The notes under the pieces: model-generated
Databases searched by the model: none
Told to the model about the DNA's origin: nothing
What the model saw: the letters and a program-made list of their open reading frames with translations, nothing else
Program-made: the position numbers and the translations under genes
NCBI GenBank assembly: GCA_043763625.1
Contig: JAYULL010000110.1
Coordinates: forward strand, 52,246 to 116,245
Direction of reading: 5' to 3'
DNA length: 64,000 nt
Source: Rubrolithibacter sp043763625
Lineage (GTDB): Bacteria > Bacteroidota > Bacteroidia > Sphingobacteriales > Sphingobacteriaceae
Shown here: piece by piece, positions 8,061 through 16,768 of the stretch
Layout: every line of letters starts with the position of its first letter
Position numbering within the stretch: the first letter of the stretch is position 1

Positions 8061-8963
8061 ATGCTAAAAATTGCTTTTGATCCCGGTTACATTCATCCTC
8101 TTCCGGAAGGACATCGTTTCCCGATGTTGAAGTATGAACTTATTCCGCAACAATTGCTTCATGAAGGTTTAATAAATCAAGAAAACCTGTTTTCGCCGAT
8201 ACCGGCAGATGAAGATTTTATATTGTTAGCACATGAGAAATTGTATTGGGAGCGTTTACGAGACTTAAAACTATCTCCTAAAGAAGAACGAAGAACAGGG
8301 TTCCCGTTATTTAAAACTTTAGTAGAGCGTGAGGTTCGAATTGCCGGAGGAACTGTGGAAGGATGTAAGTTCGCGCTAAAATACGGTGTGGCTTTTAACG
8401 TTGCCGGAGGAACTCATCACGCCGGAAGCAATTGGGGTGAAGGTTTTTGTTTGCTCAACGATCAGGCAATTGGTGCTCATTACCTTTTAAAGAAAAAGTT
8501 AGCCGAAAAAATCTTAATAATTGATTTGGATGTTCATCAAGGAAACGGGACGGCAGAAATTTTTACCGGAAATAGTGCAGTTTTTACTTTCTCAATGCAC
8601 GCCGAAAAGAATTTCCCGTTTAGAAAGGAAAAATCAGATTTGGATATTGCCTTGCCGGAGGGAACAACAGATGATGAATATTTAAAAATTCTCGCGTGTA
8701 CGGTTCCCGATTTAGTTAAGAAAGAACAGCCTGAATTTATTTTTTACCTCTCGGGAGTAGATGTTTTAGCTACCGATAAATTCGGAAAACTTAGCCTCAC
8801 CCGCGGAGGTTGCCGAAAGCGTGATGAGCTGGTTTTATCTTTATGCAAAGAACTGAATGTCCCCGTTCAAGTTAGCATGGGAGGCGGTTACTCTCCTGAT
8901 ATTAATGATATTGTTGAAGCTCATTGCAATACGTTTCGTGTAGCCGATAAGCTTTTTTTCTGA
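8061..8963 (+). CDS. Histone deacetylase-fold amidohydrolase
   Basis: This 300-residue arginase/deacetylase-fold enzyme has the active-site landmarks AGGTHHAGSNWGEGFCLLND (tandem catalytic His) and LIIDLDVHQGNGTAEIF (zinc Asp and His). LSGVDVLATDKFGKL supplies the second zinc Asp. Bacterial class II relatives deacetylate acetyl-lysine, acetylpolyamines or acetoin-related substrates, so the exact substrate here is unknown. It is the third gene of the operon starting at 6974. Length and motifs are intact. Confidence 0.9.
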   Translation: MLKIAFDPGYIHPLPEGHRFPMLKYELIPQQLLHEGLINQENLFSPIPADEDFILLAHEKLYWERLRDLKLSPKEERRTGFPLFKTLVEREVRIAGGTVEGCKFALKYGVAFNVAGGTHHAGSNWGEGFCLLNDQAIGAHYLLKKKLAEKILIIDLDVHQGNGTAEIFTGNSAVFTFSMHAEKNFPFRKEKSDLDIALPEGTTDDEYLKILACTVPDLVKKEQPEFIFYLSGVDVLATDKFGKLSLTRGGCRKRDELVLSLCKELNVPVQVSMGGGYSPDINDIVEAHCNTFRVADKLFF

Positions 8964-8990
8964 AGGTCGGTGTCTTCAATATATCAAAGA

Positions 8991-9022
8991 ACGGGTTGCT
9001 TAGGCAGGTTTTTCCAACCCGT
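8991..9022. terminator. Weak hairpin after the deacetylase gene
   Basis: The 8-bp inverted repeat acgggttg / caacccgt has a 16-base loop and lies 28 bases after the stop at 8963, between convergent genes. There is no T tract on either side, so termination is only a guess from position. Confidence 0.3.
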
Positions 9023-9075
9023 CTCATTCGCACATTAGCGTTTTGAAAAATCTTTCAGGGTAACTGGAGCTTTCA

Positions 9076-10434
9076 TTATTTCTCCGGTTCTTGGTACCGC
9101 TTGCTCAAAATATGAAACCTGATAAACAGCAAAATCGCAGAAATGAGTAAGCCCGCCGTCAATCCGTACCAAATTCCGGTTGCACCAATCTTTAGAACAA
9201 TGCCCAGATAATAACCAAGCGGGAGGCCGATTATCCAATATGCAATAAATGTACACCAAGTGGGGATATTGACATCTCCCATTCCTCTTAAAATTCCGAG
9301 TCCCACAACTTGAGCTCCGTCAAAGAGTTGAAAGAATCCGGCTATTATTAAAAGTTGCGAAGCAATTAAAACAACTTTACTGTCTGAAGTATAAATCCAA
9401 GGAAGATATTGATGTAACGCGATAAATAATACGGCGGTGCCGGCCATAAAAGCAAATACAATATGATAATTGGAGATAGCAGAAAGTCGTAATTCTTTAA
9501 AGTTTCTCATCCCGAAGTTATTTCCGGTTTGGATGGCGGCTGCGGCAGAAATACCGCTTGCCATCATATACGTCATTGAAGCCATTGCAATTGCCACTTG
9601 ATGAGCTGCTTGATCCGAAACCCCAATGATACCGATAATTATTGCTGCTCCGCCGAAAGCGCTTACCTCAAAAGTATATTGCAAAGCCACAGGCCCGCCG
9701 ATTTGAAGAAGGTTTTGAATTCGTTTCCAACTTACTTTCAATCGAGCATCGGCAAGATATTTTTTAAAGTGTTGAGACTTTAATACATAAGCTCCCATTA
9801 CCAAGGCCATTAGTGTTCGGTCTATCAAAGTGCTTAATCCAACTCCCTTTACTCCCATCGGGTCGATCCCGAACAATCCTTTCACGAAAGTTATTCCCAA
9901 AAGAATATTTATAACGTTTCCGATTATTGATATAACCATTGCTTGCTTAGTAAACCCTAATCCTTCGGCAAACTGCTTAAACGTGTTAAATACCATTAAC
10001 GGAATTATAGACACCGCAAGCAGCATTAAATAGGGTTTGGCATGCACAATAACTTCAGGGGCCTGATGTAAATGATCAATCGCTAATAATAAACCGAAAT
10101 AGATAACTGCAAATAAAATTAAGCCTGTAATACAATTAATCAATGTGCTGTTCACCAAAAGCTTCCCGCATTCGGCAAAACCGTTTCTTCCGTTTTCTTG
10201 AGCTATCAGCGGAGTTTGCCCGTACGATATTCCTATCCCGATCATTAACACGATCGTTACCATACTATTAACCAAAGAAACCGCTGCAAGAGGAACTGTT
10301 CCGGCAAAATGACCTACAATTATACTGTCGGCAGTATGAGTGAGCGTGTGGCCAAGCTGCGATATCATTACAGGCACCGCCAAATTTAAATTGGATTTGT
10401 AATGCTGCTTGTATTTATGATAAAGGTGTTTCAC
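9076..10434 (-). CDS. MATE family multidrug/Na+ efflux transporter
   Basis: This 452-residue protein has about 12 membrane segments arranged as two MATE repeats. NLAVPVMISQLGHTLTHTADSIIVGHFAGTVPLAAVS at the start and VALQYTFEVSAFGG in the second half are characteristic. Members expel cationic compounds using Na+ or H+. The start is a GTG at 10434, giving the expected short cytoplasmic N-terminus. It stands alone, with the AlbA_2 gene about 50 bases upstream on the same strand. Confidence 0.93.
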   Translation of the reverse strand: MKHLYHKYKQHYKSNLNLAVPVMISQLGHTLTHTADSIIVGHFAGTVPLAAVSLVNSMVTIVLMIGIGISYGQTPLIAQENGRNGFAECGKLLVNSTLINCITGLILFAVIYFGLLLAIDHLHQAPEVIVHAKPYLMLLAVSIIPLMVFNTFKQFAEGLGFTKQAMVISIIGNVINILLGITFVKGLFGIDPMGVKGVGLSTLIDRTLMALVMGAYVLKSQHFKKYLADARLKVSWKRIQNLLQIGGPVALQYTFEVSAFGGAAIIIGIIGVSDQAAHQVAIAMASMTYMMASGISAAAAIQTGNNFGMRNFKELRLSAISNYHIVFAFMAGTAVLFIALHQYLPWIYTSDSKVVLIASQLLIIAGFFQLFDGAQVVGLGILRGMGDVNIPTWCTFIAYWIIGLPLGYYLGIVLKIGATGIWYGLTAGLLISAILLFIRFHILSKRYQEPEK

Positions 10435-10486
10435 AAGGAGAATTTAAACACAAAATAAAAGTAACAAGAGATTTGTTGCAGAAAAG

Positions 10487-11128
10487 TTATGCCGGTGTAT
10501 AGAACTCCTCTTTTTCTGTTGTATGTAGGCGAATAACGCCCGAAAGTACCAGATTCACTAAAATTCGCTGAGCCTTGCGTCTAGATAAATTTAGCATTTT
10601 ACCGTATTCCTTTGCTGTAATACGCTCATTAATATCCAAGTATTCTAGCAGAGCCTTTTCTTTTGATGAATACTCAATTAAAACGCCTTCTTCCCGGTTT
10701 TGTCCTTTTAAAACATCTACTACGATTTTACTGGCAAGCAAGCTTTTATCCTTTACGCGAATATAAACCCACCATTTATTGTCCTCGCCCATAGAGTAAT
10801 GCGGCTTTAAATCGCTTTCCGGAATATCTGCAACCAAAACAATTTTATCATCTATATAAACTTCCTGAAATAGAGGATCGAGAGCAGGTTTGCAATAGAA
10901 GTGCCCGGCTTTTGTAAGCATAAATTTTTCTTCTTCTTCAGATTTTACGCCCTTTATTGTGCCGTCGTCTGCAACCCCGACCAATAATTTGCCGCCTTTG
11001 TTGTTGGCAAAAGCAACTAAAGTTTTTGCAATTTTCTCGTAAGAAGTAATAGTTTTTTTGAAATCGAGACTAACACCTTCTCCTTGAAAAATTAATTGTT
11101 TTATGTGATACGGTTTAAAAAATTCCAT
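10487..11128 (-). CDS. AlbA_2 (Schlafen-like) nucleic-acid-binding protein with winged-helix tail
   Basis: This 213-residue protein has an N-terminal AlbA_2 domain (about residues 10-135) recognised by EGVSLDFKKTI, TLVAFANNKGGKLLVGVADDG and the following IKGVK. A winged-helix segment follows (about 160-205: ITAKEYGKMLNLSRRKAQRIL). Such proteins are usually called putative ATP-binding or transcriptional regulators, and a DNA or RNA target is plausible. The DUF4442 gene ends 12 bases upstream on the same strand, so the two are likely co-transcribed. No biochemical role is established for this subgroup. Confidence 0.82.
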   Translation of the reverse strand: MEFFKPYHIKQLIFQGEGVSLDFKKTITSYEKIAKTLVAFANNKGGKLLVGVADDGTIKGVKSEEEEKFMLTKAGHFYCKPALDPLFQEVYIDDKIVLVADIPESDLKPHYSMGEDNKWWVYIRVKDKSLLASKIVVDVLKGQNREEGVLIEYSSKEKALLEYLDINERITAKEYGKMLNLSRRKAQRILVNLVLSGVIRLHTTEKEEFYTPA

Positions 11129-11140
11129 TCAGAGTTACGG

Positions 11141-11653
11141 CTAATTAATTTTTCGGATATATATTTCAACGGTAAGGGATGCACAAATCTCGCCTTGTTT
11201 ATTAATAATTTCTATGGGATAAAATTTTATGAACTTTTCATTGTTATTGAGTTCTTTAATCACTTTGTCTATTTCTTGCTTGTCTATTTTAATACTAAAG
11301 AACAACGAACTTGTTGTCGGTTTAATAAAGTGTATCTGAGCGCTTTTAGTCCAGACTACTGTCTTATAGCCTTTTTGTTTTAATATTTGATAGAAGCATA
11401 TAGCAAAAAACGGATCTGCGGCACCGAAGATAGTTCCTCCGAAAATCGACTTATTATAATTTATATTAAGAATACTTTTTCTGATTATTACTTCAACTCC
11501 GGTAAAACCGGAGTAGAATTGTATTACCCAAATCCGTTGAAAAAATAAAGGCGGATAAAATCGTAGGGCCCATGTCAACAATCTTGGAGACGCAATCATT
11601 CGAGCAAGATAATCTTTGGAAGATATAAAAGTTAATTGAAATTTCTTAAACAA
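11141..11653 (-). CDS. DUF4442 hotdog-fold protein
   Basis: This 170-residue protein looks like the DUF4442/YiiD-C thioesterase-like hotdog family. It has an N-terminal amphipathic part with RLLTWALRFYPPLFFQRI, a central FGGTIFGAADPFFAICFYQIL helix flanked by strands, and WTKSAQIHFIKPTTSS near the middle. Acyl-CoA thioester hydrolysis is possible, but catalytic residues are not clear to me. The likely start is TTG at 11653. It is the first gene of a two-gene unit with the AlbA_2 protein. Confidence 0.78.
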   Translation of the reverse strand: MFKKFQLTFISSKDYLARMIASPRLLTWALRFYPPLFFQRIWVIQFYSGFTGVEVIIRKSILNINYNKSIFGGTIFGAADPFFAICFYQILKQKGYKTVVWTKSAQIHFIKPTTSSLFFSIKIDKQEIDKVIKELNNNEKFIKFYPIEIINKQGEICASLTVEIYIRKIN

Positions 11654-11696
11654 TAAGAAAACGACGAGGTTAAAATATTACATAATTATCTATACT

Positions 11697-12131
11697 ATGA
11701 AAACAAAACCTTTTAAAGTAGTTTTTACAGCAGCCTGTTTAGCTTTTTCTTTAGCTGCCTGTAGCACAAACAAAAATGGAAGCGGTTCGGGGGATTCAGT
11801 CACAACCGGAGCTGATACAACGATGATGGATACAACATCGGGAACAGGAACCAACGGAACTGATACCGGTACAGGCACAGGACTTGGGACCGATACTACT
11901 ACCGGTGGAGGTGCAGGAAGCAGCGGCGTTGGCACAGGTACCGGAACAGGTTCCGGAACGGGGAATGATGCATCGGGAACCGGAGCTACAGGAACAAACA
12001 ACGGAGTAGGTAACGAAGGCACAAGCAAAGGCGGCAGAGGAACTGCGACCGGCACTAACACTAACGGTGGAGGAACAGGTACCGGAACAAACAACGGCGC
12101 CGGAAACGGAAGCGCAACAGGCACGAAATAA
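11697..12131 (+). CDS. Gly/Thr-repeat lipoprotein
   Basis: This 144-residue protein has a lipoprotein signal (LAFSLAACSTNKNG, lipid-accepting Cys at about residue 22). The rest is almost entirely Gly, Thr, Ser, Asn and Asp in GTGTGT-like runs, with no hydrophobic core, so the mature chain is probably an extended, disordered surface or periplasmic tail. The base composition is clearly richer in G and C than the neighbours. This produces long open frames on the opposite strand that I regard as artefacts. No function is recognisable. A strong terminator follows directly. Confidence 0.72.
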   Translation: MKTKPFKVVFTAACLAFSLAACSTNKNGSGSGDSVTTGADTTMMDTTSGTGTNGTDTGTGTGLGTDTTTGGGAGSSGVGTGTGTGSGTGNDASGTGATGTNNGVGNEGTSKGGRGTATGTNTNGGGTGTGTNNGAGNGSATGTK

Positions 12132-12138
12132 TTTCGGC

Positions 12139-12180
12139 AAAACTCCGTCTTGTTGCGAGGCGGAGTTTTGATCCTCTTTT
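12139..12180 (+). terminator. Rho-independent terminator after the Gly/Thr lipoprotein
   Basis: The perfect 9-bp stem aaaactccg / cggagtttt (12139-12147 and 12161-12169) is followed by a T-rich stretch ending in ctctttttt. It lies 8 bases after the stop codon. Confidence 0.8.
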
Positions 12181-12225
12181 TTACATTGCAGGATTATTTG
12201 TAGTTTCGGCGCCTGAATTAAACGC

Positions 12226-13455
12226 ATGACAACTACGTCTACTCCGCAAAAAAACGTTGCTTTTTTAGTTATTGTAGCTGCCCTAGGTTACTTTGTAGAT
12301 ATCTACGATTTGGTACTCTTTTCTGTAGTTCGCATTCAATCTTTTAAAGACATAGGTGTTCCGGTTGATCAAATGCGCACTCAAGGCGAATTTGTTATTA
12401 ATATGCAAATGGCGGGCTTACTTATCGGGGGGATTTTATGGGGCGTAATAGGCGATAAGTACGGCCGTATAAAAGTGCTATTCGGTTCTATCCTGCTTTA
12501 TTCAGTTGCTAATTGCCTTAACAGTTTTGTAACCGATATCAATTCGTATGCTTTTATTCGTTTCGTTGCCGGAATTGGCTTGGCGGGTGAACTTGGTGCA
12601 GGAATTACACTTGTTAGCGAAACTATGAGTAAAGAGAAGCGAGGTTACGGAACAATGATAGTAGCAGGAGTGGGATTATTGGGAGCAGCCGCCGCAGCGG
12701 CGGTTTCAAAAGCTTACAGTTGGCAAGTCGCATATCTGGTAGGCGGTGGCATGGGATTTCTTCTTTTGTTTCTTCGAATCGGAACGTTTGAATCGGGCAT
12801 GTATAAGCAGATGTCACGCACGAAAGTTGAAAAAGGAAGTTTAGCGCTACTTTTTACAAGCAGAAAGCGATTGACCAAGTACCTGCATTGTATATTAATA
12901 GGCGTAACGCTTTGGTTTATTGTGGGCATTTTGGTTACTCAAGCACCTGAAATAGGAGAAGCTTTAGGTTCTCCTGATACTTTAAATGCCGGAACAGGTA
13001 TTCTTTATACTTATGTTGGGATTGCAATAGGTGATGTTTTTGCCGGATTGTTGGCTCAGCTGTTAAAATCTCGCAGGTTAACTTTGCTTTTATTTCAATT
13101 GCTCACGGTTGTAAGTGTTTCAGTATATCTAAGCTCGAAAGGAATTACTGAAGAAAAATTCGTATGGATTTGTTTGTTCATGGGCTTCTCAGTGGGTTAT
13201 TGGGCTAATTTTGTAACTATTGCCGCAGAGCAATTCGGAACCAACATTCGATCAACAGTAACTACAACAGTGCCTAATTTTGTCAGATTTGCACTTATTC
13301 CTATAACTCTTATCTACGAGTTTTTTGTAAAGAAATTTGATATAATTACCTCTGCATATATTCTTATTTTCCTGCTGACAGCAATTTCACTCTTTTCGCT
13401 GAGTCGATTGCAAGAGAGTTTCGGTAAAGATCTTAACTATTTGGAAGAAGATTAA
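12226..13455 (+). CDS. MFS transporter (sugar-porter/metabolite:H+ type)
   Basis: This 409-residue protein has 12 predicted membrane helices. The MFS motif A is between helices 2 and 3 (GVIGDKYGRIKVLFG), with RFVAGIGLAGELGAGITLVSE in helices 4-5. A strikingly Ala-rich turn (AAAAAAVSKAYSW) lies near helix 6. This layout resembles the metabolite:H+ symporter branch. The substrate cannot be deduced. hemF follows after 64 bases on the same strand without obvious functional connection. Confidence 0.88.
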   Translation: MTTTSTPQKNVAFLVIVAALGYFVDIYDLVLFSVVRIQSFKDIGVPVDQMRTQGEFVINMQMAGLLIGGILWGVIGDKYGRIKVLFGSILLYSVANCLNSFVTDINSYAFIRFVAGIGLAGELGAGITLVSETMSKEKRGYGTMIVAGVGLLGAAAAAAVSKAYSWQVAYLVGGGMGFLLLFLRIGTFESGMYKQMSRTKVEKGSLALLFTSRKRLTKYLHCILIGVTLWFIVGILVTQAPEIGEALGSPDTLNAGTGILYTYVGIAIGDVFAGLLAQLLKSRRLTLLLFQLLTVVSVSVYLSSKGITEEKFVWICLFMGFSVGYWANFVTIAAEQFGTNIRSTVTTTVPNFVRFALIPITLIYEFFVKKFDIITSAYILIFLLTAISLFSLSRLQESFGKDLNYLEED

Positions 13456-13519
13456 TCACCGATAGGTATTATTTCGCTTTATTTTGTAATCCTAAATCAA
13501 AATCGTTCATTTTTACAGC

Positions 13520-14395
13520 ATGGATAGAGAACTAATCGCTCTTGAGTATAAGGCGATTCAAGATGAAATATGTGCAGGGTTAGAACTTGCTGACGGATCG
13601 GGAAAGTTTGAAGAGGAACTGTGGGATCGCGACGGTGGAGGCGGAGGAAGAACACGTATAATGCAAAACGGGGCAGTTATTGAAAAGGGCGGGGTGAACT
13701 TTTCTGCTGTTTACGGTAAACTTCCCGAAGCTGTAAAAAAAGCCTTCAATTCTCAGGAGGATGATTTTTTTGCAACCGGCATTTCTATTGTTATTCATCC
13801 CAATCATCCTTTCGTGCCAATCATTCACATGAACATCAGGTACTTCGAAACCGGCGATAAAAAATGGTTTGGCGGGGGGATCGATTTAACACCCCATTAC
13901 GTAATAGAAGACGACGCTCATTTTTTTCATGCTTCTTTAAAAGAAGTTTGCGATAAGTACTCGCCGGATTTCTACGCAAGGTTTAAGCCTTGGGCCGACG
14001 AGTATTTTTTCATCAAACATCGGAATGAAACACGAGGAATCGGCGGTATTTTCTATGATAAATTAGCTCCCGAAAGTGCCGGAACAGGATGGGAGCAAAT
14101 ATTTAAATTCTCTAAAGCTGTGGGGCGAGCTTTCGTTCCTGTTTATTCAGAACTTATTGCCCGAAATAAAGATAAATCCTATAACGAAAGGCACAAACAA
14201 TGGCAGTATATAAGAAGAAGCCGCTACGTTGAATTTAACTTGGTTTATGATGCCGGAACTAAGTTCGGACTTGAAACCAACGGACGCGTAGAATCAATAC
14301 TGATGAGTTTGCCGCCTCAAGCTAATTGGGTTTATAATTTTATACCTGAGGCGGGGAGTGAGGAGGAGAGGACATTGGCTTTCTTAAAAGTGTAA
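13520..14395 (+). CDS. hemF: Oxygen-dependent coproporphyrinogen III oxidase
   Basis: This 291-residue enzyme has the HemF signatures: GGGGGRTRIMQNGAVIEKGG near residue 40, WFGGGIDLTPHYVIEDDAHF in the middle, and YVEFNLVYDAGTKFGLETNG near the C-terminus. It oxidatively decarboxylates two propionates of coproporphyrinogen III to give protoporphyrinogen IX in aerobic haem synthesis. Length is normal. Presence of the oxygen-dependent form implies an organism that lives at least partly in air. No other haem genes are nearby. Confidence 0.96.
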   Translation: MDRELIALEYKAIQDEICAGLELADGSGKFEEELWDRDGGGGGRTRIMQNGAVIEKGGVNFSAVYGKLPEAVKKAFNSQEDDFFATGISIVIHPNHPFVPIIHMNIRYFETGDKKWFGGGIDLTPHYVIEDDAHFFHASLKEVCDKYSPDFYARFKPWADEYFFIKHRNETRGIGGIFYDKLAPESAGTGWEQIFKFSKAVGRAFVPVYSELIARNKDKSYNERHKQWQYIRRSRYVEFNLVYDAGTKFGLETNGRVESILMSLPPQANWVYNFIPEAGSEEERTLAFLKV

Positions 14396-14451
14396 GATAG
14401 GTATAGCTCTGGCTTTTTCTTTTTACCGATAATCATCATATATTTTCTTAA

Positions 14452-14487
14452 ATGAAACACCTGAGAAATTCAGGCGTAGAAGTGTGA
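14452..14487 (+). CDS. Possible 11-aa leader peptide upstream of beta-helix gene 1
   Basis: A short ATG frame encodes MKHLRNSGVEV and stops 7 bases before the start of the beta-helix lipoprotein gene at 14495. The same leader (MKHL..xGVE) occurs in the equivalent place before the second paralogue (from 18368, GTG start), where a 2-base length difference makes it run in frame into that gene. Conservation could reflect a translated leader or simply a duplicated 5' UTR. Translation is unproven. Confidence 0.35.
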   Translation: MKHLRNSGVEV

Positions 14488-14494
14488 AAAAATT

Positions 14495-15694
14495 ATGAAG
14501 ATTAATAACAAATTTTGCGCAAAAGTTTTCACTTTAGTCACGGTTATAGGTTCCGTATCGGTAAGTAGTTGTAGAAAAGAAGAACAAGTAAAACTTGACT
14601 CACAATCAGTTCAAGTTTCGAAGGAGACATTAAGTATTAAAGCTATTTCTTATGTTCCTGTAAGCGACAGCGCTTACAAGGCCGTTAAAATAGGGCGCAA
14701 AGCTTTCTATTTAGAAAAGGCTTTACCAGTAGGATATATTAAGGACGGAACAGTAGATTACACGAAGTACGTCCAGGCAGCAATTTTTAAAAATTCCGAA
14801 GTAATATTCCCTGCTTTTCCTATTTTAATTAATCGAAACGGTTTGATGGTACGTTCTAATAGAACTTTAACTTTTTTAAAGGGATCAGAAATCAGGTTGA
14901 AACCAACAAACGACAATAGCTACCGAATTTTTAATATTGCTAATGCAAACAATGTAACACTCAATAATCCTGTTATAGTAGGAGATAGAATTCAACATTT
15001 GGCACACGGCGGAAGAGCCGGTGTCGGGCTTGGAGTTTATTCCTCAACAAATGTAGTCGTAAATAATCCCCGAGTTTTTAATTGCTGGGGAGATGGGATT
15101 TATTTGGGAAGAGCTTCGGCTCGTACTCATAACAAAAATATTCAAATTTTTAATCCTTATGTTTCAGGAAGTGGCAGGAACGGCATGTCAGTAATAACTG
15201 TTGACAGCTTGAAAGTTGATAATGGTTATTTCGCTCATTCCGGTTTAACGGGTCTAGATATTGAAGGAAACTACGGAGACGAAGAGATAAGAAATATCAC
15301 CTTAAAAAATATAACGACGGATCATAATTCATACAATGGATTAACAGTTGCGTTGTCAAGAATTTTTGATAAAAGAGATAAGTCTTTAGGAGAAATAATT
15401 ATCATAAATCACCGCGATATATCATCAAAAAATTATAGCTTCAAAACAACAGTAAGAGAACCTGTTAAAGGTATGGGTAAAATAGAAGGGCAAATTACAG
15501 TAATAAACCCCGTTTGGGAAAATCCGGGCTCAGGAAGACCGAACTTTAACAGTATTTCTCAGAAAGATTTGAAAGTGAAGATTAAGAATCCTACCGTAAT
15601 AACAGGAACTAAACTTTTAACATTTGAGGAATGTTTGAAAATTCTTAAAAGGAATATTAAGACTGGAACAAATGTAGAAATATCTGCTAATTGA
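14495..15694 (+). CDS. Parallel beta-helix lipoprotein, paralogue 1
   Basis: This 399-residue protein has a lipoprotein signal (VSVSSCRKEEQ). The residues after Cys fit the X-Lys-(Asp/Glu)2 lipoprotein export signal described in Capnocytophaga, so surface display is plausible. The mature part begins with a pectate-lyase-3-like entry region (KDGTVDYTKYVQAAI, then IFPAFPILINRNGLMV) and continues as a right-handed beta helix. Landmarks shared by all four paralogues are CWGDGIYLGR, GRNGMSVI, GLTGLDIEGNYGDEE, YNGLTVALSR and NPGSGRPN. The fold suggests a polysaccharide lyase, epimerase or hydrolase, but I cannot identify catalytic residues with certainty. It converges on the MBOAT/SGNH pair. Confidence 0.85.
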   Translation: MKINNKFCAKVFTLVTVIGSVSVSSCRKEEQVKLDSQSVQVSKETLSIKAISYVPVSDSAYKAVKIGRKAFYLEKALPVGYIKDGTVDYTKYVQAAIFKNSEVIFPAFPILINRNGLMVRSNRTLTFLKGSEIRLKPTNDNSYRIFNIANANNVTLNNPVIVGDRIQHLAHGGRAGVGLGVYSSTNVVVNNPRVFNCWGDGIYLGRASARTHNKNIQIFNPYVSGSGRNGMSVITVDSLKVDNGYFAHSGLTGLDIEGNYGDEEIRNITLKNITTDHNSYNGLTVALSRIFDKRDKSLGEIIIINHRDISSKNYSFKTTVREPVKGMGKIEGQITVINPVWENPGSGRPNFNSISQKDLKVKIKNPTVITGTKLLTFEECLKILKRNIKTGTNVEISAN

Positions 15695-15709
15695 TAAATT
15701 ATTACTGCA

Positions 15710-15747
15710 ATCAAGAAAGGCCGGCTTAAACAGTGGTCTTTCTTGAT
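15710..15747. terminator. Bidirectional terminator between beta-helix 1 and the SGNH gene
   Basis: A 13-bp stem (atcaagaaaggcc / ggtctttcttgat, one G-T pair) with a 12-base loop lies in the convergent gap between 15694 and 15773. Confidence 0.65.
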
Positions 15748-15772
15748 AAATCTATCTCTCACAATACTTTTT

Positions 15773-16762
15773 CTATTTCAAGATTTCTGATTCTGTAAAT
15801 TGAGCTTGCCTGTTGAGTTTTTGATTTAACGGATATTTTCTCTTAAGCTTGTTCACCAAAAACTCGGTAAACTTAAGGGCTCCATCATCATTTAAGTGAG
15901 TAGCATCTCTAAAAAACCTGTTTTCTTCAAATCCTTTAGGGTGAGAAAAATCAAAAAAAGTAAACCCGTAAAGGTTGGTAATTTGTCTGATTTCCGGTAT
16001 AGAAGTTTTTCGATAATATTTTGTAGTTGGCGAGACCACTACATAGACTTGTACTTTTTCTTTTTTAGCTGTTGAAAGAAACTGTTTTAAAACTTCTTGT
16101 ACACTGTCATCCTTAACATATTTATTATCTTCCGTTTTTAACGTATTACTTCCTGCCGGGAGCTTGCTTCCCTTTAACGCAACATAACCCTTCTGATCTT
16201 TATTCGTAGACTGAAAACCAAAGTAATAGCCAAGTAATTGAACAACTGATGAATTGTAAGCATAAGTTGAAAATAGGTTGCTTAAGATTAGATCGCTTTT
16301 ACTTGTTTTTTTAATATTCTCCCTTATAACAGGTAGGCTCGAATACGGTAATAATGATGAAACCATCATATCCTCACCCTGGCTACTTTCATCCGTGGAA
16401 AACTCTAAAGGTGATAGATCTAATATAACAATTTTAGGTTTATGGTAGGTTAGAATTTGGGAGAATATTACATAGGAATAAAGCACAGTTCGCCCGTTTC
16501 TACCTACGTTATATGAAGAATAATTTAGATTTTTTTCTAAAATATCTGAAACATAATGATGCATAGCCCTAGAGCTTCCAAAAATTAAAAGATCTTCTTT
16601 TGCCTGTTTTACTGCATAAGTTGTTTGAAAATAGTCTCCTCGACTTTGTTTAGCATACAGTACTCTTAAAATATATCCCAGACTTCGATCTGCTGCAAAA
16701 AAAATAATTAAAAATAACAGAGTACTTTTAACCGCTATTTTTGGTAAAGTCCTTTTTATCAT
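15773..16762 (-). CDS. SGNH-type acyltransferase partner (AlgJ/DltD-like)
   Basis: This 329-residue protein has one N-terminal membrane helix (about residues 13-24) and an extracytoplasmic SGNH-like domain. Block I is LLIFGSSRAMHH (Ser63/Ser64 as nucleophile candidates) and block V is RDATHLNDDG (Asp286, His289), with ILDLSPLEFS between. Such proteins receive an acyl group exported by an MBOAT partner and place it on a polysaccharide. Here the MBOAT gene lies directly upstream with a 6-base gap, forming a two-gene operon between beta-helix paralogues 1 and 2. The acceptor is presumably the exopolysaccharide encoded further right (inference). Confidence 0.8.
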   Translation of the reverse strand: MIKRTLPKIAVKSTLLFLIIFFAADRSLGYILRVLYAKQSRGDYFQTTYAVKQAKEDLLIFGSSRAMHHYVSDILEKNLNYSSYNVGRNGRTVLYSYVIFSQILTYHKPKIVILDLSPLEFSTDESSQGEDMMVSSLLPYSSLPVIRENIKKTSKSDLILSNLFSTYAYNSSVVQLLGYYFGFQSTNKDQKGYVALKGSKLPAGSNTLKTEDNKYVKDDSVQEVLKQFLSTAKKEKVQVYVVVSPTTKYYRKTSIPEIRQITNLYGFTFFDFSHPKGFEENRFFRDATHLNDDGALKFTEFLVNKLKRKYPLNQKLNRQAQFTESEILK

Positions 16763-16768
16763 CGTTTT

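Noticed and set aside
11690..12227. Two long minus-strand open frames (about 143-144 aa) opposite the Gly/Thr lipoprotein
   Set aside because: They consist of Pro/Val or Cys/Ser runs that mirror the GC-rich repeat of the plus-strand gene. The plus-strand frame has a proper lipoprotein signal and a terminator, so the antisense frames are composition artefacts.
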